DNA of 64,000 nucleotides from Amycolatopsis deserti (GTDB taxonomy: Bacteria; Actinomycetota; Actinomycetes; Mycobacteriales; Pseudonocardiaceae). The stretch is taken from positions 434,001 through 498,000 of the forward strand of contig NZ_BNAU01000001.1 in the NCBI RefSeq assembly GCF_014653945.1, written 5' to 3'. A model generated the notes under the pieces. That model was not told the DNA's origin. It saw nothing but the letters and a program-made list of their open reading frames with translations, and made no database searches. The translations under genes and the position numbers were made by a program. This document shows, piece after piece, positions 54,232 to 61,802 of the stretch; position 1 is the first letter of the stretch; each line of letters begins with the position of its first letter.

Positions 54232-54825
54232 ATGAAGGCAGGAGCGCGTGTCGCCCTCGGCGTCGGGCTCGGCTATCTGCTGGGCCGCACGAAGAAGATG
54301 CGCTTGGCGCTGATGATCGCGGCCGCGGGCGCGACCGGGAAGACCGGCGTCACCCCGGGCAAGCTGCTGCAGAACGGCCTGAGCCAGCTCGGATCGTCGG
54401 AGGAGCTGACGAAACTGACCGGCGTCGCCCGCGATCAGCTGGTGAGCGCGGCGAAAGCGGCCGCGGTGACGGCCGCGACGCAGCGCATCGAGTCGCTCAG
54501 CGAACGTCTCCAGGACGGGGCGAAGCGGCCGTCCGACGAGGAGGCGGCCGAGGACACCGACGAGGAGACGGCCGAGGACACCGACGAGGAACCCGAGGAG
54601 ACCGAGGAAGCGCCCGAAGAGGACGAGGAGCCCGAAGAGGAGCCCGAGGAGGAGCCCGCGCGTCCCGCGCGCGCTCGCCGTACGTCCGGCCGCCGGCGCG
54701 CCGAACCCGAACCCGAACCCGAGGACGAGGGCGAGGACGAAGAACCCGCTCCCACCCGGGCCCGGCGCGGCCGCACCACCCGGGCCACCACCGGCCGCAC
54801 CCCGGTCCGCCGGGCACGGAGGTGA
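54232..54825 (+). CDS. gvpY: GvpY-like gas vesicle accessory protein with acidic then basic tail
   Basis: A 197-residue protein. Residues 1-100 are hydrophobic and helical ([77 protein letters not shown]). A long Glu/Asp/Pro run follows, then an Arg-rich C-terminus. This matches proteins encoded as GvpY in Streptomyces clusters. ATG 54232 has CAGGAGG eight bases upstream. It heads a ten-gene operon with four-base overlaps or short gaps. The molecular role is not established. Confidence 0.75.
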   Translation: MKAGARVALGVGLGYLLGRTKKMRLALMIAAAGATGKTGVTPGKLLQNGLSQLGSSEELTKLTGVARDQLVSAAKAAAVTAATQRIESLSERLQDGAKRPSDEEAAEDTDEETAEDTDEEPEETEEAPEEDEEPEEEPEEEPARPARARRTSGRRRAEPEPEPEDEGEDEEPAPTRARRGRTTRATTGRTPVRRARR

Positions 54826-54830
54826 GTGCC

Positions 54831-55829
54831 GTGGCCACCGACCGGATCAAGAGCACACTCGACAAGACCGCCGACAAGGCCACCGACACCGCATCCGGTG
54901 TCGCCTCCGCGCCGTCCGGCCAGCTGACCGCGGCGTTGCGGAAGCTGGCCGGCGCCGCTACCTCCCGCGCGTCGTCGGCGGTGACCGACCGGATCACCTC
55001 CACCACCGGCCGGCTCCAGGACTACGCCACGGGCGGCGGCGGCGGCAACGGCGGCGGCCTGATCGAGGCCGTCACCGGCACCGAGCCCAGCGTCAAGGGC
55101 AAGGCGATGATGGGCGCGGTCAAGGGCGGGCTGTCCGGCCTCGCGGACAAGGTCAAGAACGCGTTCACCAGGGGTGGTGGCAAGGGCGCCAAGCTCAAGG
55201 TCACCAACATCGTCGAGCACGTCGACATCGGCGCCCCGATCGACCTGGTGTACGACCAGTGGACCCGCTTCACCGACTACCCGCGCTTCATGAAGAAGGT
55301 GGAAAACGTCGAGCAGGTCAGCGACGAGAAGCTGGAGTGGAAGGCGCAGATCTTCTGGTCGCACCGCACCTGGGAGGCCACGATCCTCGAGCAGGTGCCC
55401 AACGAGCGCATCGTCTGGCGCTCCAAGGGCGCGAAGGGGCACGTCGACGGCGCGGTGACCTTCCACGAGCTGACCCCGGACCTGACCCGGGTCGTGCTGG
55501 TGCTGGAGTACCACCCGCGGGGCCTGTTCGAGCACACCGGCAACATCTGGCGCGCCCAGGGGCGGCGCGCGCGGCTGGAGCTCAAGCACTTCCAGCGGCA
55601 CGTGATGACCGAGGCGGTCCTGCACCCGGACGACGTCGAGGGCTGGCGCGGCGAGATCCACGACGGCCGGGTCCAGGACAGCGAAGAAGAACCGGAAGAA
55701 GCCGAGGAAGAACCGGAACCAGAGGAAGAAGAACCGGAGGAAGAACCCGAAGAAGAAGCCGAGGAGGAGCCGGCGCGGCGGCCGCGTGCCCGGGCCTCGG
55801 CCGGCCGGGGACGGGGGAGCAGGCGATGA
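54831..55829 (+). CDS. gvpZ: GvpZ-like SRPBCC gas vesicle accessory protein with acidic tail
   Basis: A 332-residue protein. Residues 1-100 are Ala/Thr-rich with a GGGGGNGGG loop. Residues about 115-275 are an SRPBCC cyclase/dehydrase-like domain ([60 protein letters not shown]). A Glu/Pro-rich, then Arg-rich tail ends the chain, mirroring the tail of the preceding protein. GTG 54831 is eight bases after CGGAGG; a GTG at 54822 overlaps the ribosome site. Streptomyces clusters contain the same YZ pair. Confidence 0.8.
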   Translation: MATDRIKSTLDKTADKATDTASGVASAPSGQLTAALRKLAGAATSRASSAVTDRITSTTGRLQDYATGGGGGNGGGLIEAVTGTEPSVKGKAMMGAVKGGLSGLADKVKNAFTRGGGKGAKLKVTNIVEHVDIGAPIDLVYDQWTRFTDYPRFMKKVENVEQVSDEKLEWKAQIFWSHRTWEATILEQVPNERIVWRSKGAKGHVDGAVTFHELTPDLTRVVLVLEYHPRGLFEHTGNIWRAQGRRARLELKHFQRHVMTEAVLHPDDVEGWRGEIHDGRVQDSEEEPEEAEEEPEPEEEEPEEEPEEEAEEEPARRPRARASAGRGRGSRR

Positions 55830-56227
55830 CCACAGCGGTGCAGCCGTCCGGTGGCGGTGGGGGCCTGGACCGGCCCACCTCCAGCAGCCTCGCGGACGTG
55901 ATCGACACGATCCTCGACAAGGGGCTCGTCCTGGACGCCTACGTGCGGGTGTCGCTGGTGGGGATCGAGCTGTTGACCATCGACGCCCGCGTCGTCGTGG
56001 CCAGCGTGGACACCTACCTGCGGTTCGCCGAGGCGGTGAACCGGCTCGACATCTCCGATACCGAGCAGAAGGGACTGCCGGACCTGCTCGAGGACGTCAC
56101 CGCCGGCGGGTCGAAGGCCAAGACCCGGGGCGCGCTGGAAGCCGCCGGCGACAAGCTGCAGGACCTCTTCGGCGGCGGCGACGAGGAGCGGGAGCGCGCC
56201 GGGCGCCGGAAGGGCGGTGAGCGATGA
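55826..56227 (+). CDS. gvpA: Gas vesicle structural protein GvpA
   Basis: A 133-residue protein with the GvpA core [57 protein letters not shown] at residues 18-75. The SLVGIELL strand and the [10 protein letters not shown] beta segment are diagnostic of the shell-forming subunit. A charged C-terminal extension of about 55 residues is longer than in cyanobacterial GvpA (70 residues), as in other actinomycetes. ATG overlaps the gvpZ stop. This is the major shell protein candidate. Confidence 0.93.
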   Translation: MTTAVQPSGGGGGLDRPTSSSLADVIDTILDKGLVLDAYVRVSLVGIELLTIDARVVVASVDTYLRFAEAVNRLDISDTEQKGLPDLLEDVTAGGSKAKTRGALEAAGDKLQDLFGGGDEERERAGRRKGGER

Positions 56228-56988
56228 GCGAGGAACGGGACACGGTGGTCTACGTGTACGGCATCGTGCCGTCGGACGTGGAGACCGACCCGGAGGCCCG
56301 CGGCGTCGGCGACCCGCCGGCGAAGGTGCGGGCGGTCAAGCACGACCGGATCGCCGCGCTGGTCAGCGAAATCCCGCGGGACAAACCGCTCGGGCGCCCC
56401 GAGGACCTCACCGCGCACGCCGCGCTGCTCGACGCGGCCGCCGCCGAGGTTCCGGTGCTCCCGCTGCGGTTCGGCGCCGTCGTCACCGACGAGGACGCCG
56501 TGCGCACCGAACTGCTGGAAGGCAACCAGGACGATTTCGCCGCGGCTCTCGGTGAGCTGGAGGGCAAGGCCGAGTACGTGGTGAAGGCCCGCTACGTCGA
56601 GGAGGCCATCCTGCGGGAGATCCTCGACTCCGACGAGCGGCTGGCCCAGCTGCGCGAAGCGATCCGCGGCAAGCCCGAGGACGCCACGCGCAACGAACGG
56701 ATCGCCCTGGGCGAGGGGATCGGCAACGCGATCGCGGCCCGGCGGGACGCCGACACCAAACGGGTCGCCGACGCACTGGCCGAGCTCGGCGCCGAGGTCG
56801 CCGTCCGCGAGCCCACGCACGAGGAGGACGCGGTGCACCTGGCGTGCCTGGCCGAGACCGCGAAGCAGTCCGATCTGGAGGACGCCGTCGACCGGATCGC
56901 GCAGGACTGGTCGGGCCGGGTCGAGGTGCGCCTGCTCGGCCCGCTCGCGGCCTACGACTTCGTCGTGACCCAGCGGCCGGAGGGGTGA
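56224..56988 (+). CDS. gvpF: Gas vesicle protein GvpF
   Basis: A 254-residue protein of the GvpF/GvpL family. N-terminal [12 protein letters not shown], the [30 protein letters not shown] segment and the C-terminal strand [13 protein letters not shown] are typical. GvpF binds GvpA and prevents its premature aggregation during vesicle assembly. ATG 56224 overlaps the gvpA stop. There is a second family member (gvpL) at 57889. Confidence 0.92.
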   Translation: MSEERDTVVYVYGIVPSDVETDPEARGVGDPPAKVRAVKHDRIAALVSEIPRDKPLGRPEDLTAHAALLDAAAAEVPVLPLRFGAVVTDEDAVRTELLEGNQDDFAAALGELEGKAEYVVKARYVEEAILREILDSDERLAQLREAIRGKPEDATRNERIALGEGIGNAIAARRDADTKRVADALAELGAEVAVREPTHEEDAVHLACLAETAKQSDLEDAVDRIAQDWSGRVEVRLLGPLAAYDFVVTQRPEG

Positions 56989-56992
56989 GCCG

Positions 56993-57235
56993 ATGGGTCT
57001 GCTGTCCGGGATCCTCGGTCTCCCGCTGCTGCCGGTCCGCGGGGTGATCCAGCTCGGCGAGCTGATCCGGCGCCGGGTGGACGAAGAACTCGCCGCGCCG
57101 GTGTCGATCCGCCGGGAACTGGAAGCCGCCGAGCGGCGACGCGCGGCCGGGGAGATCTCGGCGGAGGAGGAAGCCGCGATCCAGCAGCAGGTCCTGCGGC
57201 GGCTGGACGTGACCGAGACCGACGAGGAGAGGTGA
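56993..57235 (+). CDS. gvpG: Gas vesicle protein GvpG
   Basis: An 80-residue protein: MGLLSGILGLPLLPVRGVIQLGELIRRRVDEEL, then a charged helix ELEAAERRRAAGEISAEEEAAIQQQVLRRL. The hydrophobic N-terminus plus basic/acidic amphipathic helix matches GvpG, an assembly factor. It sits five bases after gvpF. Confidence 0.88.
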   Translation: MGLLSGILGLPLLPVRGVIQLGELIRRRVDEELAAPVSIRRELEAAERRRAAGEISAEEEAAIQQQVLRRLDVTETDEER

Positions 57236-57241
57236 CCGCTT

Positions 57242-57535
57242 GTGGCTGCACGCGATGAGGACGGCGCCCTGTCGGCGTCGCAAGCGGCGTCCCGGGCGCT
57301 GGCGCACGTCGGCGAGCTGATCAGCAGCGACCCGGTGGCGGTCACCTCGGTGGAACCCACCGAGGACGGCTGGCTGATCGAGGTCGAGGTGATCGAGGAC
57401 CGGCGGATCCCGTCGTCGTCGGACCTGCTCGCGCTCTACGAACTGGAACTGGGCACCGACGGCGACCTGCTCGCCTACCGGCGCACCCGGCGGTACGCGC
57501 GGGGACGGGCCGACAGCGGAAGCGGGGTGGGCTGA
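57242..57535 (+). CDS. gvpO: Gas vesicle protein GvpO
   Basis: A 97-residue protein (GTG 57242). The core LSASQAASRALAHVGELISSDPVAVTSVEPTEDGWLIEVEVIEDRRIPSSSDLLALYELELGTDGDLLAYRRTRRYARG carries the GvpO signature GWxxxVEVxExxRIPxxxDxLAxYEVxLDxxGxLxxYxRxxRY. It is required for vesicle formation in haloarchaea and actinomycetes. Here it lies after gvpG rather than first as in Streptomyces. Confidence 0.92.
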   Translation: MAARDEDGALSASQAASRALAHVGELISSDPVAVTSVEPTEDGWLIEVEVIEDRRIPSSSDLLALYELELGTDGDLLAYRRTRRYARGRADSGSGVG

Positions 57536-57536
57536 C

Positions 57537-57896
57537 ATGGCCGCGGGGCAGCAGCCGGCCACCACCGCGGGACAGAGCGCCGCACCCGCGCTCGGCAACC
57601 ACCAGCCCGCCAACCTCGGGGACATCCTGGAGAGAGTGCTCGACAAGGGGCTGGTGATCGCCGGGGACATCCGGGTCAACCTGCTCGACATCGAGCTGCT
57701 CACCATCAAGCTGCGGCTGGTGGTCGCATCCCTGGAGACCGCGCGGGAGGTCGGGATCAACTGGTGGGAGAGCGATCCGTGGCTCTCCGGCGACACCACG
57801 CGGCTCCAGCGGGAGAACCGCGAGCTGCTCGCCCGCGTCGAGGAACTGGAGTCCGGGCGCGACCGGGCCGCGATCGAGGACCGGCGCGGTGACTGA
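57537..57896 (+). CDS. gvpJ: Gas vesicle protein GvpJ
   Basis: A 119-residue GvpA paralogue: NLGDILERVLDKGLVIAGDIRVNLLDIELLTIKLRLVVASLETAREVGINWWESDPWL at residues 27-84. The GINWW ending distinguishes GvpJ from GvpA, which ends in YxxxAE. It is a minor shell or tip protein. ATG 57537 is one base after the gvpO stop. Confidence 0.9.
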   Translation: MAAGQQPATTAGQSAAPALGNHQPANLGDILERVLDKGLVIAGDIRVNLLDIELLTIKLRLVVASLETAREVGINWWESDPWLSGDTTRLQRENRELLARVEELESGRDRAAIEDRRGD

Positions 57897-58662
57897 GGAA
57901 CGGGGGATCTGGCTGTACGCGGTGACCCGGGCGGGTGCCGGGACCGCCGGTGACGCGCGCGGTGTCGCCGGCGAGCCACTGCGGGTGATCGAGGCGCGCG
58001 GGCTGGCCGCCGTCGTCGGCGAGGTGCCGCTGGACACCTTCGGCGAGGAGGCCCTGCACCGCAACTTCGAAGACCTGGACTGGCTCGGCGCCGTGGCCCG
58101 CGCGCACGACGCCGTGGTTGGCGCCCTGGCCGGAGCCGGCCCGGTCGTGCCGGTCCGGCTCGCCACGGTGTACCACGACGACGAGGGCGTACGCCGGGTC
58201 CTCGAACACCGCGGGCACGAGCTGGAACGCACGCTGCAGCGCGTGACCGGACGGACCGAATGGGGTGTCAAGGTCTTCCTCGAGACGCCCGAGCCCCCCG
58301 AGCCAACCGAGCGCACAGAGCCGCCGTCCCGCCGGGGGGCCGGGACGGCCTACCTCGCCCGCCGCCGGGCCGAGCGGGACACGCGCGAGGAAACCGAGCG
58401 GCTGGCCCGTGAGCAGGCCGGCAAAGTCCATTCGCGACTCGCGGCGCTGGCCGCTGGGGCGCGCCTGCACCCGTTGCAGAGCGCGGCGTTGTCCGGCGAC
58501 GCCCAGCAGATGGTCCTCAACGCCGCCTACCTCGTCGGCGACGGCGACGCGCGGGCCTTCGCCGAGGCGGTCGCGGCCTGCGACGACGCCAGCCCGGCGA
58601 TCCGGGTCCAGCTCACCGGGCCGTGGCCGCCGTACTCGTTCTCGTCCCTGGAGGAAACATGA
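57889..58662 (+). CDS. gvpL: Gas vesicle protein GvpL
   Basis: A 257-residue GvpF/L family protein: GIWLYAVTRAG at the N-terminus, VPVRLATVYHDDEGVRRVLEHRGHEL in the middle, and a C-terminal VQLTGPWPPYSFSSLEE end, diagnostic of GvpL. A central Glu/Pro/Arg-rich insertion (PEPPEPTERTEPPSRRGAG) is present. GTG 57889 overlaps the gvpJ stop by eight bases. Confidence 0.92.
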   Translation: MTEERGIWLYAVTRAGAGTAGDARGVAGEPLRVIEARGLAAVVGEVPLDTFGEEALHRNFEDLDWLGAVARAHDAVVGALAGAGPVVPVRLATVYHDDEGVRRVLEHRGHELERTLQRVTGRTEWGVKVFLETPEPPEPTERTEPPSRRGAGTAYLARRRAERDTREETERLAREQAGKVHSRLAALAAGARLHPLQSAALSGDAQQMVLNAAYLVGDGDARAFAEAVAACDDASPAIRVQLTGPWPPYSFSSLEET

Positions 58663-58850
58663 GCGAACCGGTTCCCGTGTCCGTCGCCGACCGGCCGGTG
58701 GCGCTGGTCGACCTCCTCGACCGGGTGCTCGCCGGCGGGGTCGTGGTGACCGGCGAGATCACCCTGTCCATCGCCGACGTCGATCTGGTGCACATCTCGC
58801 TGCGGACCCTGCTGTCCTCGGTGAGCGCACTGCTGCCCGCCGATGACTGA
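58659..58850 (+). CDS. gvpS: Gas vesicle protein GvpS (short GvpA-like)
   Basis: A 63-residue GvpA-fold protein: ALVDLLDRVLAGGVVVTGEITLSIADVDLVHISLRTLLSSVSALL. The two helices and beta hairpin of GvpA are present, but with no extension. This matches the short GvpS/GvpM subgroup found between gvpL and gvpK in actinomycetes. The ATG overlaps the gvpL stop and follows GAGGAAAC. Confidence 0.85.
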   Translation: MSEPVPVSVADRPVALVDLLDRVLAGGVVVTGEITLSIADVDLVHISLRTLLSSVSALLPADD

Positions 58851-59133
58851 GCCCGCGAAGCGCCGTCTCGACGCCGACCCGGAGACCGTCGAGCGCGGTC
58901 TGGTCAGCCTCGTGCTGACCGTGGTGGAACTGCTGCGGCAGCTCATGGAGAAGCAGGCGCTGCGCCGGGTGGACCGCGGCGACCTCACCGACGAGCAGGT
59001 CGAGCTGATCGGGCTCACGCTCATGCGGCTGGACGAGCGCATGAGCGAACTGTGCGAGCATTTCGGCGTGTCTCCGGAGGAATTGAACATCGATCTCGGC
59101 CCGCTGGGCCCGTTGCTGTCCGAACGACGCTGA
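58843..59133 (+). CDS. gvpK: Gas vesicle protein GvpK
   Basis: A 96-residue protein with the GvpK signature LDADPETVERGLVSLVLTVVELLRQLMEKQALRRVDRGDLTDEQVELIGLTLMRLDERMSEL. It is an essential assembly component in many clusters. ATG 58843 overlaps gvpS by eight bases. It is the last gene of the cluster. Confidence 0.92.
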   Translation: MTEPAKRRLDADPETVERGLVSLVLTVVELLRQLMEKQALRRVDRGDLTDEQVELIGLTLMRLDERMSELCEHFGVSPEELNIDLGPLGPLLSERR

Positions 59134-59167
59134 CCGGAAAAGGTTTCACACGCAATTTTCCGGGAAT
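59134..59167 (+). promoter_or_regulatory. Hairpin overlapping a second stress-type promoter-like sequence
   Basis: CCGGAAAA (59134-59141) and TTTTCCGG (59156-59163) form an eight-base stem right after the gvpK stop. Within the same stretch, GTTTC at 59143 and GGGAAT at 59162-59167 fit the SigB/SigF spacing (15 bases between GTTT and GGGAA). It could be a terminator for gvp or a promoter for the membrane protein pair, or both. Confidence 0.45.
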
Positions 59168-59197
59168 CCGCCAGCATCGCCGAACAATGGAGTTGCG

Positions 59198-59479
59198 ATG
59201 GCTGTAACCGGAATCATCAGTGCCTTGATCGTCGGGTTGGTCATCGGTGTTCTCGGTCGTCTGCTGGCGCCCGGAAAGCAGAACATCCCGATGTGGCTGA
59301 CCATCGTCGTCGGTATCGTCGCGGCCCTCGCCGGCACCGCGATCGCCCGGGGTGTCGGATACGCCGACACCGACGGTATCGACTGGCTCGAAGTGCTGAC
59401 CCAGCTGGTGCTCGCCGTCCTCGGGGTCTCGCTGGCCTCCACCCTGCGGGGTGGCCGCCGGCGCAAGCTCATGCACTGA
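59198..59479 (+). CDS. GlsB/YeaQ/YmgE family membrane protein
   Basis: A 93-residue protein with three hydrophobic segments: IISALIVGLVIGVLGRLLAPGKQNIPMWLTIVVGIVAALAGTAIA. The G-x-L-G-R-L-[LI]-x-P-G-x-[QD] motif is the family signature (transglycosylase-associated protein). Members are stress-induced small membrane proteins, such as GlsB of enterococci. It follows the stress-type promoter-like match, which fits. Confidence 0.85.
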   Translation: MAVTGIISALIVGLVIGVLGRLLAPGKQNIPMWLTIVVGIVAALAGTAIARGVGYADTDGIDWLEVLTQLVLAVLGVSLASTLRGGRRRKLMH

Positions 59480-59508
59480 CCCCGCCGGGGTCGTCAGGGA
59501 TGTGAAAA

Positions 59509-60357
59509 ATGAACATCACCCAATTCTGGAACGACGCGGTAGGAAAAGTAATCACCTTCCTGCCGAAGTTCGCGGTATTTCTCGTTGTCCTGATCATCGG
59601 ATGGCTCGTCGCCAGCGCGCTGCGCAAGGTCGTCAAGGTCGTGCTCGAGCGATTGCATTTCGACCGGGCCGTGGAGCGCGGCGGTGTGAAGCGGGCGCTG
59701 GAGCAGTCCCGGTACGACGCCAGCGGGCTGCTGGCCGCGCTCGTCTACTACGCGGTTCTGCTGATCGCGCTGCAGCTGGCGTTCGGCGTGTTCGGCCCCA
59801 ACCCGGTCAGCGCCATCCTCGCGGCGATCGTCGCGTGGCTGCCGCGCGCGATCGTGGCGATCGTCATCGTGGTCGTCGCGGCGGCCGTGGGCAGCGCGCT
59901 GCACGACCTGGTCCGCGGCGCGATGGGCGGGCTCAGCTACGGCCCGGTGGTCGCGAAGATCGTGCAGGTCGTGGTGATCGCGTTCGGTGTGATCGCGGCG
60001 CTGAACCAGATCGGCGTCGCCACCGCGGTCACCGGGCCGGTGCTGATCGCACTGCTCGCCACCGTCGGTGGTGTGGTCGTGGTCGGCGCGGGCGGCGGCC
60101 TGATGCGGCCGATGCAGCAACGCTGGGACCGCTGGCTCAACCGGGCCGAGGAGGAGATCCCGTCGGCCCGCACGCGTGCCGAGGCCTACCAGCGCGGCCG
60201 GGAGGACGCCGAACGCGAAGCCGTCGCGGGCGGCCGGCGCACCGAGGCGGAGACCGCCACGATGGCCCAGCCGCAGGAACGCACCGCGGCGATGCCGCAG
60301 TCGTCGCCGGGGACGGCGTCGATGCCGCGGCGGCCGCAGGACCGGCCACCGGCCTGA
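59509..60357 (+). CDS. MscS-like small-conductance channel-type membrane protein
   Basis: A 282-residue protein with four or five hydrophobic segments. The segments KFAVFLVVLIIGWLVASALRKVVKVVLERL and LPRAIVAIVIVVVAAAVGSALHDLVRGAMGGLSYGPVV form the conserved TM-helix repeat of MscS-like proteins (Pfam TM_helix). A Gln/Arg-rich, low-complexity cytoplasmic tail follows. No MscS beta domain is present, so it may not be a channel by itself. It is 29 bases downstream of the GlsB-like gene, suggesting a joint envelope-stress operon. Confidence 0.8.
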   Translation: MNITQFWNDAVGKVITFLPKFAVFLVVLIIGWLVASALRKVVKVVLERLHFDRAVERGGVKRALEQSRYDASGLLAALVYYAVLLIALQLAFGVFGPNPVSAILAAIVAWLPRAIVAIVIVVVAAAVGSALHDLVRGAMGGLSYGPVVAKIVQVVVIAFGVIAALNQIGVATAVTGPVLIALLATVGGVVVVGAGGGLMRPMQQRWDRWLNRAEEEIPSARTRAEAYQRGREDAEREAVAGGRRTEAETATMAQPQERTAAMPQSSPGTASMPRRPQDRPPA

Positions 60358-60365
60358 TTCCGTGC

Positions 60366-60399
60366 CGAACGGGGTGCCGCCGCCGCGGCACCCCGTTCG
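60366..60399. terminator. Perfect 15-base hairpin terminator between convergent genes
   Basis: Arms at 60366-60380 and 60385-60399 pair without mismatch around a CGCC loop, between the MscS-like stop and the stop of the convergent response regulator. Confidence 0.85.
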
Positions 60400-60430
60400 C
60401 CTGCCCGCTGGGGAAGCGCTTTCCGCGCGA

Positions 60431-61081
60431 TCAGCGTGGGGCGTCCGGGTTCGTGCCGGCCTGGAGTTTCGCGGCGAGGACGGCCGCCTGGGTGCGCCGT
60501 TCGAGGCCGAGTTTGGCCAGCAGCCGCGACACGTAGTTCTTCACCGTCTTCTCCGCGAGGAACATCCGCTGCGCGATCTGCGCGTTGGTCAGGCCCTCGC
60601 CGATGAGGTCCAGCAGCGTGCGCTCGCGCTCGGTGAGCCCGGCCGCCGGGCCGTCGTCGGCGTCGGCGCGCAGCTTGGCCATCAGCGTCGACGCGGCGCG
60701 GGTGTCCAGCAGTGACCGGCCGGTGCCGACCGCCCGCACGGCCGAGACCAGCTGCAACCCCTGGATGTCCTTGATGGCGTAGCCGCCGGCGCCGGCGAGG
60801 ATCGCGTTGAGCATGGCCTCCTCGTCGGTGTAGGAGGTCAGGATCAGCACGTTCAGCTCCGGGATCCGGGACCGCAGCTCGCGGCACAGCTCGATGCCGT
60901 TGCCGTCGGGCAGGCGCACGTCCAGCACCGCCACGTCCGGGCGCAGCGCCGGGATCCGGGCCATCGCCTGGGCGGCCGTGGCGGCCTCACCGACGACCCG
61001 CAGCTCGCGGTCGGCTTCGAGCAGGTCGGCGACTCCGCGCCGGACGACCTCGTGGTCGTCGACCAGGAACACGGTGATCAC
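60431..61081 (-). CDS. NarL/DosR-type response regulator
   Basis: A 216-residue two-domain regulator. The receiver has the acidic pair in [13 protein letters not shown], the phospho-acceptor Asp in [13 protein letters not shown] and the Lys in GYAIKD. The LuxR HTH is [51 protein letters not shown], which closely resembles DevR/DosR and its NarL relatives. GTG 61081 is preceded by AAGGG. The frame extends upstream to 61153, but that part is unlike the family. No histidine kinase gene is adjacent, so it is an orphan here. Confidence 0.88.
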   Translation of the reverse strand: MITVFLVDDHEVVRRGVADLLEADRELRVVGEAATAAQAMARIPALRPDVAVLDVRLPDGNGIELCRELRSRIPELNVLILTSYTDEEAMLNAILAGAGGYAIKDIQGLQLVSAVRAVGTGRSLLDTRAASTLMAKLRADADDGPAAGLTERERTLLDLIGEGLTNAQIAQRMFLAEKTVKNYVSRLLAKLGLERRTQAAVLAAKLQAGTNPDAPR

Positions 61082-61149
61082 GGCAGGACCCTTCCGAAGG
61101 CGGATCACCCCAATGTAGGCCGCGGCCACGCCGAGCGGCCGGGCGGAAG

Positions 61150-61713
61150 TCACCTCGGGTGAGGACCAAGGTCACTTTCCGTCTCGCCCACGCCCAGGCG
61201 GCGCAGCGCTTCCGGCAAGTGGTCGAGCAATGGCTGCGGCGTCTGGCCGCCGAGGGTCGCGCGCAGGTAGAGGCCGTCGCCGACCAGGCCGACGATCTCG
61301 GCGGTCAGCGGGTCGCCGATGTGCTCGGCCAGCAGCTCCGACCACAGCCTGCCGACCTCGTTCATCGTCTCGGTGACCTTCGGTTCGCTGCCGATCAGCC
61401 GCAGCGCGGCGATCGAGGCGCGGTGGGCCGGCTTGGTCATGTCGGCGTCGGTCACCGACGAGAGCAGCCAGTAGCGCACCACGCCCTCGGGGGCCGTGCG
61501 CGCGTGCTCGACGTCGGCCGCGGTGAGCCGTAGTAGCCGGTCCAGGAGTCCGTCGAGCAGGGCGTCCTTGGAGCCGAAGTGGTACAGCAGCCCGCCCTTG
61601 GACACCTTCGCGCGCGCGGCGACGGCGTCCAGGGTGACGGCGGCCGACCCGCTCTCGATGAGGATGTCCTGGTAGGCGTCGAGGATCTGTTCCCGCGCGG
61701 AGGGGCGTCCCAT
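61150..61713 (-). CDS. TetR family repressor of the adjacent exporter
   Basis: A 187-residue protein. The HTH is [53 protein letters not shown], with the GGLLYHF helix of the TetR_N family. The C-terminal ligand domain is compact ([44 protein letters not shown]). It is divergent from an MFS exporter, and the space between them holds two matched palindromes, so it probably represses the exporter until a substrate binds. ATG 61713. Confidence 0.92.
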   Translation of the reverse strand: MGRPSAREQILDAYQDILIESGSAAVTLDAVAARAKVSKGGLLYHFGSKDALLDGLLDRLLRLTAADVEHARTAPEGVVRYWLLSSVTDADMTKPAHRASIAALRLIGSEPKVTETMNEVGRLWSELLAEHIGDPLTAEIVGLVGDGLYLRATLGGQTPQPLLDHLPEALRRLGVGETESDLGPHPR

Positions 61714-61726
61714 GGCGCTTGACTAT

Positions 61727-61780
61727 ACCGTCCGGACGGTTTAGTTTCGAGGCAGGGGCAAACTGTACCGTCCGGACTGT
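61727..61780. promoter_or_regulatory. Two TetR operators in the repressor/exporter divergent promoter
   Basis: ACCGTCCGGACGGT (61727-61740) is a perfect 14-base palindrome. ACCGTCCGGACTGT (61767-61780) differs at one base. They start exactly 40 bases apart and lie between the divergent starts. This is the expected arrangement for repression of both genes. Confidence 0.8.
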
Positions 61781-61802
61781 TCAGAAAAGGGTTGTGATCG
61801 TG

